The notes beneath the pieces were generated by a model. The model was not told the origin of the DNA. It saw nothing but the letters and a program-made list of their open reading frames with translations, and did no database searches. Of a DNA stretch of 64,000 bases, positions 57,773 to 64,000 are shown in pieces. Numbering within the stretch: the first letter of the stretch is position 1; each line of letters opens with the position of its first letter. A program made the position numbers and the translations under genes. This DNA comes from Bacillus norwichensis (GTDB lineage: Bacteria > Bacillota > Bacilli > Bacillales > Bacillaceae_C): contig NZ_JACSPV010000015.1 in the NCBI RefSeq assembly GCF_014836955.1, positions 1 to 64,000 on the forward strand, read 5' to 3'.

Positions 57773-59095
57773 TTAAAGTGATTTTTGAACTTCTAATGCT
57801 GATTCTTTGACGATGCTAACAAATTCGTTTACATCTTCTTCAGTCATGCAAAGTGGAGGAGCATAAACGATAGTATCTTTTTCCCAATAAACAACATTAC
57901 GAAGGATTAGACCACGTTCTCTTGCTTCAGCTACAACTTTACCTGAAAGCTTTTCAGCAAAACGTTCGCCAGTTTCTTGGTCTTTAACGATTTCAATTGC
58001 ACCAAGTAAACCGAGGTGACGAACTTCACCAATGATGTCAGTTTCTTTTTGAAGCTCAGTTAATTTTTCTGCAAGCAGGTCACCCATTACTTTAGAATTC
58101 TCAACCATATTTTCGTTTTCCATGATTTCGATGTTCTTCAAGCCTACTGCACACGCAGTTGGATGTCCGCTGTAAGTAAATCCGTGCATCAATACGCCGC
58201 TAGAAAGTTCAATCAATTCTTTATGGAGTGTTTCGCGTAATACAACTGCTCCTAATTGAACGTATCCGCTAGAAATACCTTTTGCAAGAAGCAATACATC
58301 AGGAACGATGTCAAAGTGTTCAGAAGCGAACATTTTTCCAGTACGTCCAAATCCGTTGATTACTTCGTCAGCGATGAATAAGATGTCGTTTTCGTCACAG
58401 ATTTGGCGGATTTCTTTGAGGTAGCCTTCTTTAGGAAAGTTAACTCCACCAGCACCTTGAATTGGCTCAGTTAAGAATGCTGCAATTGTGTCTGCGCCTT
58501 CTTCTTTAATTAATTGTCTGAAAGCTTCTGGAGAATCAGGGTCAACGTGAATGAATCCTGGTGCCAAAGAAGTTGTGAAATCATGGAATGATTCGATTCC
58601 TGTAGCACTTGTAGATCCGGAAGCTACTCCGTGATAAGCTCTTTTACGAGCAACAATTTTAGTTTTTTCAGGTTGGCCTTTTACTTTCCAATAGTGACGT
58701 ACAAGCTTGTATGCTGAATCGTTTGATTCAGAACCACCAGAAGTAAAGAATACGCCATTTAGGTCGCCAGGTGTCATTTCAGCAATTTTAGCAGCGAGAC
58801 GAATAGCAGGTTCGTTACTGAAACCAGAAAAGCTGTTAGAGTAAGCGCATTTTTCAAGCTGTTCTTTTGCTACTTCAGCAAGTTCTTTTCTACCATATCC
58901 AATATTTACGTTCCATAAGGAAGACATACCTTCAAGGTATTTCTTACCATTAATGTCATAGCAATGAACACCCTCAGCTCTATCAAAAATAATAGCTGGT
59001 CCGTTTGCCTGTTGGTCTTGTAATGAAGATGTTGGGTGAATAAAATACTTCTTGTCCAATTCAACCAATTCTTGTCTCAATGTTTCGTTGCTCAT
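57773..59095 (-). CDS. Class III omega-aminotransferase (putrescine/omega-amino acid:pyruvate type)
   Basis: A 440-aa PLP enzyme with FFTSGGSESNDSAYK, the AYHGVASGSTSATG loop, FIADEVINGFGRTGK and LLAKGISSGYVQLGA containing the PLP Lys. It is a paralogue of the transaminase at 8504, sharing SSLWNVNIG and VRHYWKVKGQP. The family includes putrescine- and taurine-pyruvate transaminases. The upstream PuuP-like permease makes an amine or omega-amino acid substrate plausible. The start ATG at 59095 follows a GGAGCGA site. A TATAAT box on the minus strand near 59150 suggests a promoter of its own; 234 bases separate it from the permease gene. Confidence 0.88.
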   Translation of the reverse strand: MSNETLRQELVELDKKYFIHPTSSLQDQQANGPAIIFDRAEGVHCYDINGKKYLEGMSSLWNVNIGYGRKELAEVAKEQLEKCAYSNSFSGFSNEPAIRLAAKIAEMTPGDLNGVFFTSGGSESNDSAYKLVRHYWKVKGQPEKTKIVARKRAYHGVASGSTSATGIESFHDFTTSLAPGFIHVDPDSPEAFRQLIKEEGADTIAAFLTEPIQGAGGVNFPKEGYLKEIRQICDENDILFIADEVINGFGRTGKMFASEHFDIVPDVLLLAKGISSGYVQLGAVVLRETLHKELIELSSGVLMHGFTYSGHPTACAVGLKNIEIMENENMVENSKVMGDLLAEKLTELQKETDIIGEVRHLGLLGAIEIVKDQETGERFAEKLSGKVVAEARERGLILRNVVYWEKDTIVYAPPLCMTEEDVNEFVSIVKESALEVQKSL

Positions 59096-59329
59096 TAGAA
59101 TCGCTCCTTTTCAAAGTTGTTACTATGAAAGTGCTCTGCACAATTATATATTATAGCCCTTTACTTTGGTAAAAGAAAGGGGAGTTCACTCTTTTTTTCT
59201 AAAAATCCTCTAAATTCCCTAAAAATTTCTTAAAAATCGGTGTTTTGCTGACGACAGGGGCAGAATAATCCCGATAGTTTACGAAAACGTCCATTATCGC
59301 AAAATTTCTACTTCCGAAGCTGAGTGGTT

Positions 59330-60670
59330 CTACGATGATTCTGCAGCACCTAATTGAAGCTCTGGTGGTCGTTGTTTGAATCCTTTGGTCAAGAAGAAAA
59401 GATAAATGAGACCAAGGCAGAACCAAATGCTACCTAAAACCTTTGAATGAATATCCAAGTTAAGGAGTAGCCATAGATCAAGAATTGCACCAATACCCGG
59501 CAAGATTAAATACAAGATGGTCCCTTTGAAAGACCGCTCTTTTTTCCGGATGAAATAATAGGAGATAACGGCTATGTTGACACTGATAAAAGCGATGAAA
59601 GCTCCAAAGTTAATGAATGAAGCTACAAGCGTCAGGCTTAAAAAGAGAGAAAGCAAAGATATCACGCTGATTAAAAGAATATTATTAATCGGCGTTTGAT
59701 ATTTATGATGAAGCTTTCCGAAAAACCTTGGAAGCTGACCGTCACGTCCCATTGCAAACAGTACACGTGATGCACTTGCCTGTGAGGACATGGCTGATCC
59801 AAAAACCGTGACAAAATACACAGCTAGGAACATAGAGGCTAAAGTTTTGCCTCCTACAGATGTAATGATTTCATGAGAAGCTGAATCAGCATTTGTAAAT
59901 GTTGTATAGTCTGGCCATACATTATGCGCAAAATATGAAACAGACATGAAGATTGCGCCGCCTACAAGGGTTATGATGATAACGGCTCTTGGGATCGTCT
60001 TCTTCGGATTGATTGTTTCCTCTGCAAAAGCTGTGGCTGAATCAAAGCCAAGAAAAGAAAAACAGAGGAGAGCCGCGCCTGCAACAATGTACGAGAAAGA
60101 TTCTTCAGGGTTGTAAAATGGTGCAAGATTAAAAATGGTACCTGTGCCTGCTCCTCCCATTATATCTTTGGCGGACAATCCGATAAAAATGACTATAAAC
60201 AATAAAGAGAAAAGACTGATAAAAGCATTTGCCATTGTAGCAAGCTTAATTCCTTTGACATTGACAATCGTAACGAGTAAAAGCATTCCCAAAATCCAGA
60301 TATAGCTTGGTACAGCTGGGAAGGCTGCTGAGAAAAAGATCCCAAACAGTAAGTAGTTGACCATTGGAATAAAGAGATAATCCATCAATACAGCCCAGCC
60401 CACCATAAAACCGACATATGGGCTGATCGACTTTTGTGTATAAGCATATGCGGAACCAGCTGATGGTACAGCTTTAGCCATTTGTCCATAGCTGTAGGCT
60501 GTAAAGAGCATGACAATCAATGCCAGCAAATAAGATCCTGAGACCATCCCGTGGGATAGCTCAGCCGCTACGCCATAAGTGCTGAATACGGTTGCAAGAG
60601 CCATAAAGGAAAAACCGAAAAGAACAACCGGTATCAGGGTAAGCGAGCGGTTCATTTTTTCTTGTTGCAT
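59330..60670 (-). CDS. APC family amino acid/polyamine permease (PuuP-like)
   Basis: A 446-aa permease with about 12 hydrophobic helices. SYLLALIVMLFTAYSYGQMAK, PSAGSAYAYTQKSISPYVGFMVGWAVLMDYLFIPMVN and CFSFLGFDSATAFAEETINPKKTIPRA are the marks. The AGSAYxYxQKSISPxVGFMVGW stretch closely resembles the putrescine importer PuuP group, so an amine or amino acid is a likely cargo. The start is ATG at 60670, six bases after AAAAGGAGG; the open frame extends 16 codons further up without an RBS. It follows the amidohydrolase gene by 63 bases and shares its sigma-54 promoter. Confidence 0.9.
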   Translation of the reverse strand: MQQEKMNRSLTLIPVVLFGFSFMALATVFSTYGVAAELSHGMVSGSYLLALIVMLFTAYSYGQMAKAVPSAGSAYAYTQKSISPYVGFMVGWAVLMDYLFIPMVNYLLFGIFFSAAFPAVPSYIWILGMLLLVTIVNVKGIKLATMANAFISLFSLLFIVIFIGLSAKDIMGGAGTGTIFNLAPFYNPEESFSYIVAGAALLCFSFLGFDSATAFAEETINPKKTIPRAVIIITLVGGAIFMSVSYFAHNVWPDYTTFTNADSASHEIITSVGGKTLASMFLAVYFVTVFGSAMSSQASASRVLFAMGRDGQLPRFFGKLHHKYQTPINNILLISVISLLSLFLSLTLVASFINFGAFIAFISVNIAVISYYFIRKKERSFKGTILYLILPGIGAILDLWLLLNLDIHSKVLGSIWFCLGLIYLFFLTKGFKQRPPELQLGAAESS

Positions 60671-60733
60671 GCGAATCCTCCTTTTAAAAAAAACTGTGAT
60701 GAAAAGGGGAGTCCTCAACAGGAACTCCAGTCC

Positions 60734-62359
60734 TTACGAGGATATGGTTTCAGACGAATGTTCATAAACGAGTTGACCATCTGTAATTGTCAACTCGACT
60801 TTCGCGTCTAAAATTTCTTTCTCTGGAACATTAAATAAGTTTCTATCGAGAACGACAATATCTGCTAGCTTGCCTTTTTGTAGTGTGCCGATTTCGTTTT
60901 CTCTGAAGACACTGTAGGCAGAGCCGTATGTGTAAGCTTTTAGTGCCTGTGCAAGTGAAACTTTCTCCTGTTCATTCCAAGTTTCTTCCAAAGAATAGTC
61001 TTTTCGGGAGACTGCGTGATAGAGCCCAAGCATTGGGTTTAATGGAACAATCGGATAGTCGCTGCTGTATGGCATAACATTACCTTCATTAAAGAACGTT
61101 GCATTTGGATACAGATAAGGGAATTTTTCCTCTGTTACACGTTCTGTATGGCTTTCTCTTGGCATCAACGCCATATGGTAAGGCTGGACAGAAGGCATGA
61201 CTCCCAATTCTTTAAATCTTGGAATATCGTCGGGAGAAATGACCTCGATATGCTCAAGCGTATGGCGAGAATCCCTCTTGCCGTTTTCTTTCTGAGCGTT
61301 TTCATATAAATCGAGACCTAGCCTTACTGCTCCGTCGCCAATTGTATGGAACTTAATTTGGTAGCCTTCTTTATCGGCTGCCGTCACCCATTCTTGAAGC
61401 TGTTCTTTTGGAAAACCAACTTCACCAAGTGTTTCAGGCCTATCTTTATATGGATCTAGCATATAAGCTGTGTACCCGGTTACAACTCCATCAATGAATT
61501 GCTTTAGCCCGGACATTTTTAGTTTCGGAGATGAGAAAGTCTCTTTTAATTCATTCGCTTTTTCCAAATCACCATTTAAAGGCGGATACAAATGGATTCT
61601 TACGGTCAATTGATCCTTCTCATCGAACTCCTTGTAAACAGAGTAGCCTTCCAATTGTTCATGGGCCCGGCTCATATAAAGGTCATTCACTGATGTCACG
61701 CCCACGCTTGTTGCGTGATTCAAGAACAGTTGGAGCATTTCTCTTCTTTGTTCGTTGGAAAAATCATAGGCGTATTTTCCGACAAGGGACATGGCGGATT
61801 CAATAAGGATGCCTGTAGGCTCGCCGTCTTCATCCTTATAGATGATTCCGTAGTCCGGATTGGCAGTATCCTTTGTAATGCCAGCTAGTTTAATCGCTTT
61901 TGAATTGACCCAGCCATAATGACCTTCTGCTTGAATCAGAAATACTGGACGATCAGGAAGATATTGATCAAGCAGATAACGGTCAGGAAACTCCTTGTTG
62001 TCCCATGTTGTGGAATCCCAGCCAGTTCCAATAATCCACTCTGCATCGGGGTGTTTATCTGCATACGCTTTCACCTTCTCGGCGGCATCTTCTGCTGAAA
62101 CGGCCTCACTTAAAGGAACGGCGTAATGGTTAAAAAGACTGCCAGCCATGATGTGAATGTGGGAATCGAAAAATCCTGGCATGACCAGTTTGTCTTTCGC
62201 GTTAATGATTCGGGTGTCCTCTCCAGCATATTTTTCCAACGCATCATGTGTATCAACGTCAATGATTTTATTGTCTTTGATTGCGATGACCAATGGTTCT
62301 GCATGATCTTTTAGCCCCGTAAAAACAGAATCGCTTTGAATGATAATATCTGCTTTCAT
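60734..62359 (-). CDS. Metal-dependent amidohydrolase (YtcJ-like, amidohydrolase 3 family)
   Basis: A 541-aa protein. The first metal motif is MPGFFDSHIHIMAGS (H-x-H) near residue 67. The barrel continues with WIIGTGWDSTTW, FHTIGDGAV, HTLEHIEVI and SSDYPIVPLNPM with the late Asp. A C-terminal beta-sandwich closes it (GKLADIVVLDRNLF). YtcJ-like enzymes hydrolyse N-substituted amides or formamides, and the natural substrates of most are unknown. The start ATG 62359 follows GGAGAGGTG. It is the first gene after the minus-strand sigma-54 promoter and is followed by the amine-type permease. The imported substrate may thus be an N-acyl amine or amide. Confidence 0.88.
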   Translation of the reverse strand: MKADIIIQSDSVFTGLKDHAEPLVIAIKDNKIIDVDTHDALEKYAGEDTRIINAKDKLVMPGFFDSHIHIMAGSLFNHYAVPLSEAVSAEDAAEKVKAYADKHPDAEWIIGTGWDSTTWDNKEFPDRYLLDQYLPDRPVFLIQAEGHYGWVNSKAIKLAGITKDTANPDYGIIYKDEDGEPTGILIESAMSLVGKYAYDFSNEQRREMLQLFLNHATSVGVTSVNDLYMSRAHEQLEGYSVYKEFDEKDQLTVRIHLYPPLNGDLEKANELKETFSSPKLKMSGLKQFIDGVVTGYTAYMLDPYKDRPETLGEVGFPKEQLQEWVTAADKEGYQIKFHTIGDGAVRLGLDLYENAQKENGKRDSRHTLEHIEVISPDDIPRFKELGVMPSVQPYHMALMPRESHTERVTEEKFPYLYPNATFFNEGNVMPYSSDYPIVPLNPMLGLYHAVSRKDYSLEETWNEQEKVSLAQALKAYTYGSAYSVFRENEIGTLQKGKLADIVVLDRNLFNVPEKEILDAKVELTITDGQLVYEHSSETISS

Positions 62360-62375
62360 TTTTACACCTCTCCGT

Positions 62376-62389
62376 TGTAAAGGTTTACA
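62376..62389. promoter_or_regulatory. cre-like palindrome near amidohydrolase transcription start
   Basis: TGTAAAGGTTTACA matches the cre consensus at all but one fixed position (G for the central C). It is placed within the first bases of the transcript predicted from the sigma-54 promoter. Catabolite control is possible but uncertain. Confidence 0.4.
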
Positions 62390-62401
62390 GTTTAACTTAT
62401 C

Positions 62402-62420
62402 ATTGCAAAAAATATGCCAT
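62402..62420 (-). promoter_or_regulatory. Sigma-54 promoter of amidohydrolase-permease operon
   Basis: Read on the minus strand: ATGGCAT-ATTTT-TTGCAAT, the same core and spacing as at 41737 and 49094. It is 43 bases before the amidohydrolase start. Confidence 0.8.
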
Positions 62421-62509
62421 GTTTTGTTGTTTGGAGAAATATCGAGGAAACACTATGAAAACTCTCAATTTTTATGAGAGAAAGTATCTCTTTTTTAAAA
62501 CCCAATTTT

Positions 62510-62547
62510 GCTTATTACTGCATAATTTTATGCGAATATGAATAAGC
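62510..62547. promoter_or_regulatory. Nested palindrome, candidate enhancer for amidohydrolase promoter
   Basis: Outer arms GCTTATT (62510-62516) and AATAAGC (62541-62547) surround a perfect 14-base palindrome GCATAATTTTATGC (62520-62533). The inner centre is about 108 bases upstream of the minus-strand -24 box. A smaller hairpin CTCTCA-N7-TGAGAG (62462-62480) lies between. Confidence 0.55.
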
Positions 62548-62645
62548 GAGAGTTTGCTTAAATTGAATGGGATTTACCCAAAACACTTGCCAATGCAGTT
62601 GTTTTAGCCATATCTAGTTATCGATTTGTTAAGGTGTGAACGATG

Positions 62646-62685
62646 AAAAGCGCGGACCTAAGGTTATCACTTGGGCTGCGCTTTT
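62646..62685 (-). terminator. Terminator overlapping the MFS gene 3' end
   Basis: AAAAGCGC (62646-62653) pairs with GCGCTTTT (62678-62685), with further pairing inside (CTTAGGT against GCCCAAG). On the minus strand the stem begins in the last codons of the MFS gene and ends in CTTTTC. Confidence 0.6.
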
Positions 62686-63860
62686 GAAAAAAATTTATTT
62701 TGGTCTTTGGCCCCCCACAGGAAGGTTAAAATCATTGCGAGGGCCCCAGATATGCCTGATAAATAGAAGGTCCCGCTGATACCTACATATGAATTCAATA
62801 TTCCTGCTAGAAAAGGACCGATAAACATACCCAGTGCGTATAGTGACTGGTATACGCCCATGGCAGTTGCTCTTTTTTGCGAAGGGATTTTTTCAATGGC
62901 GAATCCCAATAAAACGGGGAATAAAATACCTAATGAAAATCCATTGAGACCTTGCAAAAGATAAAATAACAGTTTGTTTGTTACAAATGGTGTGAGCAAA
63001 GTAAAACAAGCGACGAAAGTAAAAGCAAATTGCAAAGTTCTCCATTGTCCCAAAACAGGAACAAATAATTTTCCGCTCAATATGGCTGAGATCGCATGTG
63101 GAACCATAAATGCAATGACAACCATACTAATTTCATGTGCCTGAAATCCAATTTTTAAAGCATATGCAGGTGTGAAACCGAACATGGTGGTGAAGAGAAT
63201 CCCGTGAGCGGCAATCGAAAGCATTGAAACTTTCAATAAAGTGGAATCCGTGATAACAGATAATAAATCTTTCAGTTTTAAAGGCTGATTAGGAAGACTT
63301 TCTTGAGAATCATGAATGAAAAAGGATAGCACGACTCCAACTGTACATATGATTGCCCCAACCCAAAAGGGGGTTTTCCATCCCCAGTGATCCACTAAAT
63401 AGCCACTGAGAAACATGCCTGCAAATTGCGCTAAAACGATGATGAATGAAATCATTCCCATTGCACGATGGATATGTTTGTCGGAAAAATAACCAGCATA
63501 AAGGACTGTGAAAATAACCCATGTCGCGGCAGCCAGACCGGCTAAGGATCTCGCGACTAAAATCCAAGCTAAATGATTGGTAATAGCAAAAACAAAGCAG
63601 CTCAATGCGCAGATTAACATTCCAGCAATCACTATCGGCTTTCTCTTTTTAATGAGATCTGAAAAGATTCCGATAGGCATTCTGAATACTAATTGCATAA
63701 TTCCATAACTGCCCAATACCAGACCAACAAAGGTATATTTCCCTCCGGAAGATTCAATGTAAGGGGCTAAAACAGGAACGTAGATAAATTGTGAAACCCA
63801 GAAAATAAAAGACACGATTAAAAAGATATAACGATCGTTCACTGCCGGAATAGCTTTCAA
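62667..63860 (-). CDS. Major facilitator superfamily transporter
   Basis: A 397-aa, 12-helix MFS protein. The loop 2-3 motif is MPIGIFSDLIKKRKPIVIAG and the helix-4 region ARSLAGLAAATWVIF. A long central loop follows helix 6 (HDSQESLPNQPLKLKDL), and GFAIEKIPSQKRATAMGVYQ is in the second half. It resembles drug/metabolite efflux or YfiS-like carriers, but the substrate cannot be assigned. The start is TTG at 63860, eight bases after a perfect AGGAGG; the open frame runs 19 codons further up through a terminator hairpin and is not used. It points away from the upstream boundary and is separate from the sigma-54 operon. Confidence 0.85.
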   Translation of the reverse strand: MKAIPAVNDRYIFLIVSFIFWVSQFIYVPVLAPYIESSGGKYTFVGLVLGSYGIMQLVFRMPIGIFSDLIKKRKPIVIAGMLICALSCFVFAITNHLAWILVARSLAGLAAATWVIFTVLYAGYFSDKHIHRAMGMISFIIVLAQFAGMFLSGYLVDHWGWKTPFWVGAIICTVGVVLSFFIHDSQESLPNQPLKLKDLLSVITDSTLLKVSMLSIAAHGILFTTMFGFTPAYALKIGFQAHEISMVVIAFMVPHAISAILSGKLFVPVLGQWRTLQFAFTFVACFTLLTPFVTNKLLFYLLQGLNGFSLGILFPVLLGFAIEKIPSQKRATAMGVYQSLYALGMFIGPFLAGILNSYVGISGTFYLSGISGALAMILTFLWGAKDQNKFFSKAQPK

Positions 63861-63897
63861 ACAGTTCGCCTCCTGAGAAAATACTCTCGTAAACTGC

Positions 63898-63934
63898 AAA
63901 AAAGTAAGAAAGGGCACGGGGTACCCTTTCTTAC
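63898..63934 (-). terminator. Intrinsic terminator upstream of MFS gene
   Basis: Minus-strand stem GTAAGAAAGGG/CCCTTTCTTAC (63924-63934 and 63904-63914) with a nine-base loop and a run of six T. It ends a minus-strand unit entering from beyond the window or acts as an attenuator in the MFS leader. Confidence 0.8.
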
Positions 63935-64000
63935 CAAATTATAGAAGCTGATTCGTCAACGAAAAGCTAGATTGCCTCTTTGTCGGGAGATACGCTCACT

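Noticed and set aside
1-64000. CRISPR arrays, tRNA or rRNA genes, prophage or complete insertion sequences
   Set aside because: I looked for regularly spaced repeats, cloverleaf-like sequences and transposase or integrase frames and saw none.

Overview
The window looks like a chromosomal accessory and catabolic region of a halotolerant, low-GC Gram-positive of the Bacillaceae. The evidence is AGGAGG-type ribosome binding sites throughout, TTG and GTG starts, CcpA-type cre sites, many intrinsic terminators, a FadF-like menaquinone-linked electron-transfer protein and a Bacillus-type dispersed structured repeat. I see no rRNA, tRNA, CRISPR array, phage or complete insertion sequence.

Layout. 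(1) 1-9.9 kb: ectoine/hydroxyectoine catabolism. It holds the end of a polar amino-acid ABC ATPase, two ectoine hydrolase (DoeA/EutD) paralogues, EutC, an M20 deacetylase probably standing in for DoeB, a semialdehyde dehydrogenase, a BCCT transporter and a class III transaminase. Imported ectoine would be opened, deacetylated, transaminated and oxidised to aspartate. (2) 10.3-35.6 kb: a large acyl-CoA degradation island. It holds a hotdog thioesterase, two thiolase/CoA-ligase pairs, two GAF-PucR regulators, two IclR regulators, an FAD monooxygenase with an unknown 183-aa partner, 3-hydroxyacyl-CoA dehydrogenase, enoyl-CoA hydratase, acyl-CoA dehydrogenase, an aromatic-acid-type MFS importer, ETF beta/alpha and an Fe-S ETF:quinone oxidoreductase. 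The substrate is not evident; an aromatic or alicyclic carboxylic acid is plausible. (3) 35.8-41.7 kb: a ROK regulator, two half-size ChrA transporters, and a sensor kinase with an NtrC-type response regulator. (4) 41.8-48.8 kb: two TAXI-type TRAP transporters. The solute-binding protein of the second is circularly permuted. (5) 49.2-57.2 kb: a CBS/PAS sigma-54 activator followed by PxpB-PxpC-like and HyuA-HyuB-like genes, probably for a hydantoin, oxoproline or related cyclic amide. (6) 57.8-63.9 kb, minus strand: transaminase, PuuP-like permease, YtcJ-like amidohydrolase and an MFS transporter.

Control. Three near-identical sigma-54 (-24/-12) promoters precede the first TAXI-TRAP operon, the CBS/PAS activator operon and the amidohydrolase operon. 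Two of them have nested palindromes at enhancer distance. The permuted TAXI gene has a sigma-A promoter with a full-consensus cre site downstream.

The two strongest observations are the circularly permuted TAXI binding lipoprotein (45492-46520) and a family of six co-oriented repeats of about 100-200 bp. These begin at TTAAC-like motifs, often on a stop codon, carry conserved hairpins and a GGCGGATGCCA core, and look like standalone structured-RNA (HEARO/omega-RNA-like) or IS200/IS605-derived elements.
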